Assembly: GCF_900406815.1 (NCBI RefSeq)
Contig: NZ_OVCN01000011.1
Coordinates: 1-64,000, forward strand
Source of the DNA: Acinetobacter haemolyticus
GTDB taxonomy: Bacteria > Pseudomonadota > Gammaproteobacteria > Pseudomonadales > Moraxellaceae
DNA: 64,000 bases
Reading direction: 5' to 3'
Part shown: one piece after another, positions 28,688 to 37,241 of the stretch
Numbering within the stretch: the stretch's first letter is position 1
How the letters are laid out: each line of letters starts with the position of its first letter
Notes under the pieces: generated by a model
Told to the model about the DNA's origin: nothing
The model's input: the letters and a program-made list of their open reading frames with translations, nothing else
Databases searched by the model: none
Position numbers and translations under genes: made by a program

Positions 28688-28710
28688 AATATACTGCTAG
28701 GGAGTATATT
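28688..28710. promoter_or_regulatory. Operator palindrome between metal sensor and CDF exporter
   Basis: Perfect 8-bp arms AATATACT and AGTATATT flank the spacer GCTAGGG, 16 bp before the exporter ATG and 20 bp before the regulator start. RcnR/DmeR-type operators are described as TACT and AGTA half-sites around a G-tract, which this resembles. It can control both divergent genes. Confidence 0.7.
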
Positions 28711-28725
28711 TTAAAGTCTATCAAT

Positions 28726-29679
28726 ATGCAGCATAGTAACCTGAAACGTCGGCATTCTCACCAATTTGATCAAGGGAATCCTCTAGCACAAAAAAGAATT
28801 TTAATTGCCACATTATTGACTGCGATCATGATGGTATTAGAAATACTCGGCGGTTGGGTTTTTAATTCAATGGCCTTATTGGCAGATGGCTGGCATATGA
28901 GCTCACATATGTTGGCGCTAGGATTAGCTTATTTTGCTTATCGTATGGCACGCCATTATGCCCATGATCCGCGTTTTAGTTTTGGGACTTGGAAAATCGA
29001 AGTACTCGCAGGCTATAGCAGTGCGATTTTGTTGATGGTTGTAGCTGTATTGATGGCCGTTCATTCGGTTGAACGATTATTGAATCCTGTGACGATCCAT
29101 TTTAATGAAGCGATTCCGATTGCAATGGTTGGCTTAGTCGTTAACCTGATTTGTGCGTGGTTATTACACGATGATGGTCATCACCGTCATGGACATGATC
29201 ACCACCATAACCATCATCACGGCCACCACCATGACCATCATCACGGCCACCACCATCATGATCTTAATCAGAAAGCGGCATTCTTACATGTGGTTGCTGA
29301 TGCTGTTACTTCTGTATTGGCTATTATTGCTTTGTTTGCTGCAAAGTATTTTGGCTGGAATTTTCTGGATGCTGTACTGGGAATTGTTGGTGCATTATTG
29401 GTTGCTCGATGGTCTTGGGGCTTGATGTGCGAAACAGGAAAAACATTGCTTGATGCAGAGATGGCACATCCTGTGGTTGAAGAAATACGAGAAGTTGTCG
29501 CACAATTTCCAAAAGTTGAAATTACCGATTTGCATGTATGGAAAGTTGGGAAGGGTAAATTTTCTTGTATTGTGGGATTAGAAACGAATCGTGCAGATTT
29601 AACCCCTGATTGTGTTAAGGCCGGTCTCTCAATCCATGAAGAAATTGTACATGCTTCGGTGGAAATCCACTATATTTAA
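28726..29679 (+). CDS. dmeF: Cation diffusion facilitator, Co/Ni efflux (DmeF-like)
   Basis: This 317-residue inner-membrane CDF exporter has six membrane segments and the metal-site motifs HMSSH and HVVADA. A very His-rich cytoplasmic loop runs at about residues 147-177, between TM4 and TM5, and a small cytoplasmic C-terminal domain carries TDLHVWKVG. The His loop and the adjacent RcnR-type sensor favour cobalt/nickel export as in DmeF, although Zn is possible. The His loop DNA contains a 24-bp direct repeat. Confidence 0.85.
   Translation: MQHSNLKRRHSHQFDQGNPLAQKRILIATLLTAIMMVLEILGGWVFNSMALLADGWHMSSHMLALGLAYFAYRMARHYAHDPRFSFGTWKIEVLAGYSSAILLMVVAVLMAVHSVERLLNPVTIHFNEAIPIAMVGLVVNLICAWLLHDDGHHRHGHDHHHNHHHGHHHDHHHGHHHHDLNQKAAFLHVVADAVTSVLAIIALFAAKYFGWNFLDAVLGIVGALLVARWSWGLMCETGKTLLDAEMAHPVVEEIREVVAQFPKVEITDLHVWKVGKGKFSCIVGLETNRADLTPDCVKAGLSIHEEIVHASVEIHYI
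29212..29256 (+). repeat. 24-bp tandem repeat encoding the His-rich loop of DmeF
   Basis: A 24-bp unit encoding HHHGHHHD occurs twice in tandem (29212-29235 and from 29236), the second copy diverging after 21 bases. The reading frame is kept, so repeat gain or loss would change the length of the metal-binding loop only. Confidence 0.75.
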
Positions 29680-29689
29680 TTCAGATTGA

Positions 29690-29719
29690 GTCGCGTTGTC
29701 ATTCTTACAACAACGCGAC
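29690..29719. terminator. Terminator between dmeF and chrA
   Basis: A 10-bp GC-rich stem (arms GTCGCGTTGT and ACAACGCGAC, 10-nt loop) lies between two convergent genes. The flanking U-tract is weak, so it may serve as a modest bidirectional terminator. Confidence 0.55.
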
Positions 29720-29728
29720 AATCAAAGC

Positions 29729-31078
29729 TTAAATAAGATATAAAACTAGCCCACATAACGCTGAAGCAAAAATCAGATAAATCACATTGATTTGGAATTT
29801 AAACAACGCAATTAATGCTGCTATCGTCATAAGTGCTGCTTCAAAATTAAAAGCTTGATCAAATCCATTTGGCCATAAAACGTGATAACCAAAGAATAAC
29901 GCGAGATTTAAGATCACACCAACGACAGCAGCCGTAATAGCCGTTAATGGTGCGGTAAATTTGAGTTGATTATGAGTGGATTCGATCACAGGCGCGCCTG
30001 CAAGGATAAAAACAAAAGAGAAAAGGAAGGTAAACCAAGTGACAATGATGGCACCGAATGCGCCAGCGAGAAATAAATGTTCACCGCCCAACAAGGAGGC
30101 ATTAAATGCGCCGAGGAAACCGACAAAAGCGACGACCATAATCAGTGGACCAGGGGTACTTTCGCCTAAAGCAAGTCCATCGATCATCTGTGTGGGGCTG
30201 AGCCATCCATAGTTCTCGATCGCGCCCTGATAAACATAAGGCAAAACAGCATATGCACCACCGAAAGTAAGCAGTGCTGCTTTTGTAAAGAACCATGCCA
30301 TTTGGGTATAGTCGTGCTGCCAGCCGAAATACATAACCAAAGCCATTAAGGGTACAGACCAAAGTAATCCCGCAATCAGTAATATCTTGATCAGATTCGT
30401 CCAGCGGAAAACAGCATGTGCTGGAGGTGGTGTATGATCATCAATCACTGCTGCAAAGTGGGTTTTTTGGCTACTTTGATGCGTATTTTGTGAGGAAAAG
30501 AAAACTGGATATTTTCGACTCATCAAATAGCCCATCGCTGCCGCTGTTAAGATAATCAATGGGAATGGGACATTGAAGAAAAATATAGCCACAAAAGCGG
30601 CTGCTGCAATTCCCCATAAAAAAGGATTTTTGAGGGAACGGCTACCAATGCGGTAGGTGGCATGGAAGACAATTGCCGTAACCGCAGGTTTAATACCATA
30701 GAATAAACCTGCAATCACAGGCACATCACCGAATTGCAGGTAAATCCAAGACAATGCAATAAGCAAAAATAATGAGGGAAGGACGAATAAGATACCAGCA
30801 ACCAAACCACCCCATGTCCGATGCATCAGCCAACCGATATAAGTTGCAAGTTGTTGCGCTTCTGGTCCGGGCAGCAGCATGCAGTAGTTTAAAGCATGCA
30901 AAAATCTTTTTTCAGAGATCCAACGTTTTTGTTCAACCAATTCTTGATGCATTAATGCGATTTGACCTGCAGGGCCACCAAAACTGATAAAGCCTAATTT
31001 GAGCCAAAATAGAAACGCTTGCCAGAAGGGGATAGATTCGATTGATTGATCAGTTTTACTGATCGGTTGCTGTTCCAT
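29729..31078 (-). CDS. chrA: Chromate efflux transporter ChrA
   Basis: This 449-residue CHR-superfamily protein has two homologous membrane halves (about residues 15-195 and 230-449). Each starts with a conserved Gly-rich motif: FGGPAGQIALMHQELV in the first half, FGGAYAVLPYVYQ in the second. The family exports chromate, or sulfate-like oxyanions, driven by the membrane potential. It starts 2 bp after chrB and is probably co-transcribed with it. Confidence 0.9.
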   Translation of the reverse strand: MEQQPISKTDQSIESIPFWQAFLFWLKLGFISFGGPAGQIALMHQELVEQKRWISEKRFLHALNYCMLLPGPEAQQLATYIGWLMHRTWGGLVAGILFVLPSLFLLIALSWIYLQFGDVPVIAGLFYGIKPAVTAIVFHATYRIGSRSLKNPFLWGIAAAAFVAIFFFNVPFPLIILTAAAMGYLMSRKYPVFFSSQNTHQSSQKTHFAAVIDDHTPPPAHAVFRWTNLIKILLIAGLLWSVPLMALVMYFGWQHDYTQMAWFFTKAALLTFGGAYAVLPYVYQGAIENYGWLSPTQMIDGLALGESTPGPLIMVVAFVGFLGAFNASLLGGEHLFLAGAFGAIIVTWFTFLFSFVFILAGAPVIESTHNQLKFTAPLTAITAAVVGVILNLALFFGYHVLWPNGFDQAFNFEAALMTIAALIALFKFQINVIYLIFASALCGLVLYLI

Positions 31079-31080
31079 AA

Positions 31081-32004
31081 TTATTCTCTTAAGAAATTGG
31101 CGTATAGCCCATCAAAAATATAGTTGGATAATTCAAGTAGTTGGTCATCATCAGTAATTTTGTTTCTTAAACCTTGAATGACTTTTTCAATGCCAGCGGC
31201 TTCTGGTGGTTCTACCCCACCAACATCAAGAAAATGGACAATTGCTGCAATTTTATTTAATGCTTTCTGTTCATATAATGAAAAGCTATGCAATAGCACT
31301 TCAAAAGTCACTAAATGTTCAATATGGCTAAATTTAGCTCCATCAAAGTCAAAACCTAAAGCCGATTTAGGGCAATCACTGGGTGTTTCTAACCATAAAA
31401 AATTAGCATTTGGATCAATAAAATTTTGAATCAACCATGCGGAGGCCAAACGGTCAATCCACGGGCGTTTTCTTGTTGCCCAAATTTGGTTTTGAAAATT
31501 GTCTATATGGAAGGTTTGAAGATGGCCTTGTAGATTGTTGGGTTCGTCTATTTCCCCAAAACGTAGAATTGCTTGTTCAACTGTATTCAGTTCTCGAAGT
31601 GTTTGTTGTTTAGCTTCAGTCGGAAAATAATCAATATCTATTAATGCATCGAGCTGCTTGCGTAATTTACGAATCTGTTTAAGAAGTTCTTTTTTATTGC
31701 TCTGATTCAACTCTTGCCGCAGTTGGCTGATTTGTTGATAGAGCGCATCGTATTCTTCTTTTCGGTTGAAAATTTTAGCGATATCAAGATTTTCTACAGC
31801 AACGGTTTGGAATATATAGGCGTTGCCATTTTCTGAGATTAAATCATCAGCAATTGCATCAAATTTGTTTGAATGTTCAGCAGGCAATATATAAACGCCA
31901 TCCCGAAGTGTTACAGCTCCACTTGCTTTGAGTGCTCTCCACACACGCATTCGCGCTGTTGTGTTTTGGGTGGGGAGTGATGAAATGAGTAAGGATATAT
32001 TCAT
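31081..32004 (-). CDS. chrB: Chromate resistance regulator/accessory protein ChrB
   Basis: This 307-residue protein has an N-terminal segment (LLISSLPTQNTTARMRVWRALKASGAV) with the PaaX-like fold found in ChrB and a C-terminal ChrB domain (WIDRLASAWLIQNFIDPNANFLW). A predicted coiled coil lies near residues 80-115. In Ochrobactrum and Cupriavidus, ChrB senses chromate and controls chrA. Its place directly before chrA supports the same job here. Confidence 0.87.
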   Translation of the reverse strand: MNISLLISSLPTQNTTARMRVWRALKASGAVTLRDGVYILPAEHSNKFDAIADDLISENGNAYIFQTVAVENLDIAKIFNRKEEYDALYQQISQLRQELNQSNKKELLKQIRKLRKQLDALIDIDYFPTEAKQQTLRELNTVEQAILRFGEIDEPNNLQGHLQTFHIDNFQNQIWATRKRPWIDRLASAWLIQNFIDPNANFLWLETPSDCPKSALGFDFDGAKFSHIEHLVTFEVLLHSFSLYEQKALNKIAAIVHFLDVGGVEPPEAAGIEKVIQGLRNKITDDDQLLELSNYIFDGLYANFLRE

Positions 32005-32236
32005 GTAATATACTCAACATAGCTGTTATATATGCTACATAAATAAATTGTAGTTTGGAAAGTTAAAATTTTTTATATGCTTATAGGTTTTATACATAAT
32101 GATTTTTAAGAAAATATGAAAAAGATTGGGGCAGTTTCCATATCTTATAAAAGAATAAACAACGCATTTTTTCTTATTTTTAATCATAAAGGCTCAGACA
32201 TACCATAAGTGGATATTATTGAAAGATCATCTAATT

Positions 32237-33259
32237 ATGGGCATCAAGAACACCAAGCCACTCATTGTTACAGCGATCGTCCTTGTGGCGATTGTTGCTT
32301 TTATTGTCTATCAAAATCAAAAAGATGTGGCATCTGTGCTGTCTAAAAACAATAAAGCAGTCGTGATTGCTTATCAAACAGGTATTGATCCAACCAAGGT
32401 TGCGCAGGCCAATGGTGATTATGAACGTGACAGTGGACAGGCAATTCAATGGCATAAATTTGATGCAGGTTCAGATGTGGTCAATGCATTGGCTTCGGGT
32501 GATGTGGTGATCGGTAATATCGGTTCCAGCCCTCTAGCTGCTGCAGCAAGTCGTGATTTACCGATAGAAGTATTCCTAGTGACAGCAAAATTAGGTGGTT
32601 CAGAAGCCTTGGTGGTGAGTAACAAATCCGGCATTAAAAATCCGCAAGACTTGATTGGTAAAACCATTGCCGTGCCATTCGTTTCAACGACACATTACAG
32701 TTTATTGTCGGCTTTACAACATTGGGATATTGCGGATAACCAAGTCAAGATTATTAACTTGCGTCCGCCTGAAATCACAGCAGCTTGGGAACGTGGGGAT
32801 ATTGATGCCACTTATGTCTGGGAACCCGCATTAAGCAAAGTCAAAGCCAGTGGTCATGTCTTAACAGACTCGAAACAGGTCGGCGAGTGGGGCGCACCAA
32901 CTTATGATTTATGGGTGGTACGTAAAGATTTTGCTGAGAAAAATCCTGAATTCTTAAAAGCCTTTGTCCAAACCAGCTTGAAACAAGTTGAAGCGTATCA
33001 GCAAGACCCGAAAGCATTTGAACAAAATGCAGACAATATTCAGAAGATTGCCCAACTGACGGGTTCTGATGTGAAAGATATTCCTTTACTGTTATCTGGC
33101 AATATTTATCTGAATGGCCAGCAACAGCACGCGACTTTAGCAGGTGAGTTTGCCAAAAATATTTTCGATACCGCAACATTCCTAAAAAGCCAAGGCAAGG
33201 TGGATCAAGTCAAACCTGATTATCAAGCGAATGTCACCACCCAATTCTTACAGCCATAG
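32237..33259 (+). CDS. tauA: Taurine ABC transporter substrate-binding protein
   Basis: This 340-residue periplasmic protein has an N-terminal hydrophobic signal or anchor and the TauA-type core AYQTGIDPTKVAQANG, then GNIGSSPLAAAASRDLPIEVF. It binds taurine or similar sulfonates when sulfate is short. An in-frame TTG at 32219 lies upstream; the ATG at 32237 gives a more normal signal sequence, although neither has a strong ribosome site. It is the first gene of a tauABCD operon. Confidence 0.88.
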   Translation: MGIKNTKPLIVTAIVLVAIVAFIVYQNQKDVASVLSKNNKAVVIAYQTGIDPTKVAQANGDYERDSGQAIQWHKFDAGSDVVNALASGDVVIGNIGSSPLAAAASRDLPIEVFLVTAKLGGSEALVVSNKSGIKNPQDLIGKTIAVPFVSTTHYSLLSALQHWDIADNQVKIINLRPPEITAAWERGDIDATYVWEPALSKVKASGHVLTDSKQVGEWGAPTYDLWVVRKDFAEKNPEFLKAFVQTSLKQVEAYQQDPKAFEQNADNIQKIAQLTGSDVKDIPLLLSGNIYLNGQQQHATLAGEFAKNIFDTATFLKSQGKVDQVKPDYQANVTTQFLQP

Positions 33260-33268
33260 GAGATCGAA

Positions 33269-34060
33269 ATGAGCGTATTCGCTGCCGAGCATCTTCATTT
33301 AACCTTTCCCAAACAGACCTTGCCTGTATTGCAAGATATCAATCTTAAGATTGAGGAAGGTACCTTGACTGTGATTTTGGGCGAGTCTGGCTGTGGTAAA
33401 ACAACATTGCTGAATATCTTGGCGGGCTTTCAACAGCCAAGTTCGGGCCAGATTACACTGGATCATGAAGTGGTGACTGCACCCGATGCACGTCGTGCGG
33501 TGGTGTTTCAGGATCATGCGCTGTTACCTTGGTTAAATGTCTCTGAAAATATCGGTTTTGCTTTACAGCTCAAAGGCTTGAAAGCGCAAGAAATTCAACA
33601 GCAAGTCGATGCAATCCTGAAAATTGTGGGTTTAAGTCATGTGGCTCAAGCCAATATCTGGGAACTGTCAGGTGGCATGAAACAACGTGTCGGTATTGCA
33701 CGTGCCCTGATCAGTCATGCGGCATTCATTTTGCTGGATGAACCTTTTGCTGCGCTTGATGCATTTACCCGTGAAACTATGCAGCAGTTGGTGTTGGATT
33801 TATGGATTCAACAAAATAAATCTTTTTTCCTCATTACCCATGACATTGAAGAAGCGTTATTGCTCAGCAATCAACTGGTATTGATGACAGCTCGTCCAGG
33901 AAAGATTGTTGAAACTTTAAAACTAGATTTTGCCGATCGTTATCAGCAGGGTGAATCAATCCGTGCGATTAAATCCGATCCAAAATTTATTCAATTACGT
34001 GAGCAACTGTTCGAACGGTTACGCGTACAGAAGCAGGCAGGACATGAGGTGGCTGTATGA
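33269..34060 (+). CDS. tauB: Taurine ABC transporter ATPase
   Basis: This 263-residue ABC ATPase has Walker A GESGCGKTT, signature LSGGMKQR, Walker B FILLDEPF and H-loop THD. The DAFTRETMQQLVLDLW stretch is typical of the nitrate/sulfonate/taurine (NitT/TauT) subgroup. AGGAG precedes the start. The end overlaps tauC by ATGA. Confidence 0.9.
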   Translation: MSVFAAEHLHLTFPKQTLPVLQDINLKIEEGTLTVILGESGCGKTTLLNILAGFQQPSSGQITLDHEVVTAPDARRAVVFQDHALLPWLNVSENIGFALQLKGLKAQEIQQQVDAILKIVGLSHVAQANIWELSGGMKQRVGIARALISHAAFILLDEPFAALDAFTRETMQQLVLDLWIQQNKSFFLITHDIEEALLLSNQLVLMTARPGKIVETLKLDFADRYQQGESIRAIKSDPKFIQLREQLFERLRVQKQAGHEVAV

Positions 34061-34938
34061 CGGGTCAAGCAAAAAACACCGCTTATGAGCTGAGCAAGGC
34101 AGAACAACTGCAAGCGACCAACACTGCACAGTCTGATTCAGTCTTGAGTTCAATTGGGGCTTTTGTTGCTCGTCATCGTAGTTTGGTGCTTAGTTTATCG
34201 AGCGTTATCAGTGTGCTAGTGATCTGGTATTTGATCACGACATTAAAAATTGTCCCAAGCCTGTTTTTACCCAGCCCACAAGCGGTATGGCAGAAGTTTC
34301 TTGAAGTCAGCCAGCAAGGTTTTATGAAAGCCACCTTATGGCAGCATCTGGCCGCGAGTATTTCTCGTGTCTTATTAGCCTTGGTTGCTGCAATTGCAAT
34401 TGGTGTGCCTTTAGGTTTATGGATGGGCTTGAACAAATGGGTGCGCGCGGTACTTGATCCTTTGGTTGAGCTGTTACGTCCGATACCACCTTTAGCCTAT
34501 TTGCCTTTGTTGGTGATCTGGTTCGGGATTGGTGAAACCACCAAAGTACTTTTGATTTTCTTTTCAATCCTTGCACCTGTGATTATCAGCAGTACGCATG
34601 GTGTACTCAGCCATCAGCTCAATCGTGAGCGTGCAGCCTTATCTTTGGGAGCGAGCCAGTCGCAGGTGTTTTGGCATGTGATTCTACCGACGGCATTACC
34701 GCATATTTTAACGGGTATCCGTATTGGTTTGGGTGTAGGCTGGTCAACCTTGGTGGCTTCGGAATTAGTTGCAGCAGATCGTGGCATTGGTTTTATGGTG
34801 CAGTCTGCAGCACAGTTCCTGATTACCGATACCGTGGTTCTCGGCATTATTGTTATTGCGATCGTTGCAGTAAGTTTTGAATTGTTTTTGCGTTGGTTAC
34901 AGAAGCAATTATCTCCTTGGTATGGCCAACAGTTATAA
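34057..34938 (+). CDS. tauC: Taurine ABC transporter permease
   Basis: This 293-residue permease has about six membrane segments and the binding-protein-dependent transport motif near RERAALSLGASQSQVFWHVILP. Its PSPQAVWQKF and LVASELVAADRGIGFM segments are typical of TauC/SsuC permeases. It carries a longer soluble N-terminus (about 40 residues) before the first helix. Confidence 0.9.
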   Translation: MTGQAKNTAYELSKAEQLQATNTAQSDSVLSSIGAFVARHRSLVLSLSSVISVLVIWYLITTLKIVPSLFLPSPQAVWQKFLEVSQQGFMKATLWQHLAASISRVLLALVAAIAIGVPLGLWMGLNKWVRAVLDPLVELLRPIPPLAYLPLLVIWFGIGETTKVLLIFFSILAPVIISSTHGVLSHQLNRERAALSLGASQSQVFWHVILPTALPHILTGIRIGLGVGWSTLVASELVAADRGIGFMVQSAAQFLITDTVVLGIIVIAIVAVSFELFLRWLQKQLSPWYGQQL

Positions 34939-34954
34939 GTGTGAGTAGTAGAAA

Positions 34955-35800
34955 ATGACGTTAAATATTGAAGTTATTAAATCAAGCATTGGTGCCATTA
35001 TTCACGATGTTGATTTAAATACGGTTGATGAAAATACCACTCAACAAATTCAACAGGCTTTGCTGAATCATCATGTAATTTTCTTCCGCAATCAGCAGCT
35101 TGCACCTCAGGCACATGCGGAGTTAGCGAGTAGTTTTGGTTCTTTACATATTCATCCGATCTATCCATCGGTAGACAATGTACCTGAAATTATTGTGCTC
35201 GATAGCTGGAAACAGGACTTGCGTGACAATGAACTTTGGCATACTGATGTGACTTTTAGTCGAAATCCGCCATTAGGGTGTGTCTTGCAAGCCATCAAGA
35301 TTCCACCTGTCGGTGGTGATACCCTGTGGTCGAGTGGTGCGGCGGCATTTACTGCCTTGGATCAAGACTTGCAGCAAAAGTTAAAAGGTTTAACCGCAAC
35401 ACATGACATTCGTCAGTCTTTCCCGATTGAACGGTTTGCGCATAATGATGTTGAGCGTAAAAAACTGGAAGAAACCTTTAAGCGCAATCCACCTGTCGTG
35501 CATCCTGTAGTCAGAACGCATCCTGTAACTGGTCAGCCGATTTTGTTTGTGAGTGAAGGGTTTACTACCCGTATCAATGAGCTGGATGAAATTGAAAGCG
35601 CTGAGTTATTGCAATATCTATTCGCCCACGCGACTCATGAGCAATTTCATTTGCGTTGGCAGTGGCAAGAAGGCGATGTGGCGATCTGGGATAATCGTTG
35701 TACGCAGCATAAGGCTTTATTTGATTATGGTGATGCGCATCGAATTATGCATCGTGCCACGATTAACGGTGATGTACCGTTTTATCAAGCGGCAAGTTAA
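34955..35800 (+). CDS. tauD: Taurine dioxygenase (2-oxoglutarate/Fe(II) dependent)
   Basis: This 281-residue TauD-family enzyme oxidises taurine to sulfite and aminoacetaldehyde, using 2-oxoglutarate, Fe(II) and O2. The iron ligands are visible as WHTDVTF (His and Asp) and the distal His in DAHRIMHRATI, whose Arg binds the co-substrate. Its place after tauABC supports taurine over related substrates such as alkyl sulfate. It starts 16 bp after tauC. Confidence 0.9.
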   Translation: MTLNIEVIKSSIGAIIHDVDLNTVDENTTQQIQQALLNHHVIFFRNQQLAPQAHAELASSFGSLHIHPIYPSVDNVPEIIVLDSWKQDLRDNELWHTDVTFSRNPPLGCVLQAIKIPPVGGDTLWSSGAAAFTALDQDLQQKLKGLTATHDIRQSFPIERFAHNDVERKKLEETFKRNPPVVHPVVRTHPVTGQPILFVSEGFTTRINELDEIESAELLQYLFAHATHEQFHLRWQWQEGDVAIWDNRCTQHKALFDYGDAHRIMHRATINGDVPFYQAAS

Positions 35801-35825
35801 AATTTAGTTTTAATTTTTTGCTTCG

Positions 35826-36003
35826 GTGGAATCTTACAGAGATCTCATCTTATTTTTGGATAAGCCTTCAGCTGGAGTTACTTTTGTTTCGGCAAAAGTA
35901 ACCAAAACCATTGTCATCCACAAAACCTGTTTACTTCCATCATCTCTTTAAATTAATCGCAGAAATGGCATTTGATTAATCTCACGCAGGTTGTGGATGA
36001 CCT
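35826..36003 (+). repeat. Dispersed structured element, copy 1
   Basis: This noncoding element of about 175 bp closely matches 40330-40507 in the same orientation. It contains hairpin 1 at 35877-35902 (arms GTTACTTTTG and CAAAAGTAAC) and hairpin 2 between 35913-35929 and 35987-36001 (arms GTCATCCACAA-AACCTG and CAGGTTGTGGATGAC). The two copies differ at paired positions so that pairing is kept in each. No ORF is conserved. It lies between tauD and the convergent AraC gene. Confidence 0.8.
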
Positions 36004-36087
36004 GTAGCACCAGTGATTCCTGAGAAAAGTTCTATATAAAATGGTAGATAGCACCAATTAATCCAAAATTTTCAAAGTGTTATTTAA

Positions 36088-37179
36088 TTAAAAATGAGCC
36101 TCTTGTTTATAGATCGAAGGCGCTTGTCCGGTCCAGCGTTTAAAGGCACGTCGGAATTCACGTAATTCGCTAAAACCCAGTTGCAGACTAATTTCACTCA
36201 TCGACAGGTTCTGTTCAATAAGTTGCTTGGCCTTGCGTTCCAGTACATTTTGCCGGATTTGTTGAAAACTCAGACCTTCTAATAATAATTGCCGTCTTAA
36301 ATGCCGTTCGCTGATCCTTAAATGTTCAGCAGCCTGTTGCATCTCAAAACGTTCAGGTAAATGCTGTTCAATCAAATGATCAAGTAAATGCACATAGCCA
36401 ACTTGATTGAGCTGGTCGATTTCTTTTAGGGCTTGTTCGCAGATCTGGATGGCAGTTGCATAGTTAGCGGGGCTGTAATTTTTTAAGCTGCGTTGCAATA
36501 GGCGGTGACTAAAACGCATGATATTTTTATCACGGTTAAACTGGATGGGGCAGCCAAAGAGATCGTGATATTGTTGCTGATCGTCGCTTGGGAAATAGCT
36601 GAGCTCAAGACTGATGACGTCATTATGATCACCTAGCATTGCATTTAAACAGGTAATGATGCTGCTAAATAATTCATCATAGAAAAAGGCTTTGAGTTCA
36701 TTGCAGGGATAAGGTTCAGTGACTTCCAGCTCACACAGATCAGCATGGATGGAAAAGTTGATATTCAAGACGCTACCAGAAATCCGATGGTAGCGCAGCG
36801 CAATGTCCAAAGCATCTGCCACGGTTTTACAGGACTGCATGGCAAAGCCCAGAATCCCCATCGAAATCAGACCTTCACTGCTGCCAAGTTTTAAACCGAG
36901 GTCGGGTTGCTGATAGGCTGCAATGGCTTGACGAACCACATCACAGAGTTGGCTAAAACGAACCACACCTTGGGTTTGCTGTATTTGTGCAATGTCTAAA
37001 TCTGAATCTTGAAACCATGCGGCATAATCCCACTGCTGTTGCTCTGCATAATGGATCAGGCTCGCCAGAATGGTGGGTGGAATAAATTGCTGCTGTTTAT
37101 TTTTATCGCTGCTGCGTATAGGCATAAGTCCGTTTAGCCCCCCAAAGAAAAGTGTCTTTAACCCTGTTGGGTATCGCAT
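36088..37179 (-). CDS. AraC-family regulator with arabinose-binding-like N-domain
   Basis: This 363-residue protein has an N-terminal ligand domain of the type found in OruR/ArgR-like AraC proteins (about residues 40-230) and a C-terminal double HTH (about residues 265-360, ending FSELREFRRAFKRWTGQAPSIYKQ with frame-typical spacing). It is divergent from the ceramidase-like gene with only about 60 bp between starts, so it probably regulates that cluster. In Pseudomonas aeruginosa, SphR, an AraC regulator, responds to sphingosine; a similar role is inferred here. Confidence 0.83.
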   Translation of the reverse strand: MRYPTGLKTLFFGGLNGLMPIRSSDKNKQQQFIPPTILASLIHYAEQQQWDYAAWFQDSDLDIAQIQQTQGVVRFSQLCDVVRQAIAAYQQPDLGLKLGSSEGLISMGILGFAMQSCKTVADALDIALRYHRISGSVLNINFSIHADLCELEVTEPYPCNELKAFFYDELFSSIITCLNAMLGDHNDVISLELSYFPSDDQQQYHDLFGCPIQFNRDKNIMRFSHRLLQRSLKNYSPANYATAIQICEQALKEIDQLNQVGYVHLLDHLIEQHLPERFEMQQAAEHLRISERHLRRQLLLEGLSFQQIRQNVLERKAKQLIEQNLSMSEISLQLGFSELREFRRAFKRWTGQAPSIYKQEAHF

Positions 37180-37241
37180 AATTTTGATTAACTTTCAACA
37201 TGCTTCAAGACAGTTAAAAAAGAATTGAAAAGGAAGTCGTG

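Noticed and set aside
29153..29425. Repetitive His-codon DNA considered as a CRISPR-like or satellite repeat
   Set aside because: The repeat is explained by the His-rich loop of the CDF exporter; there are no spacers.
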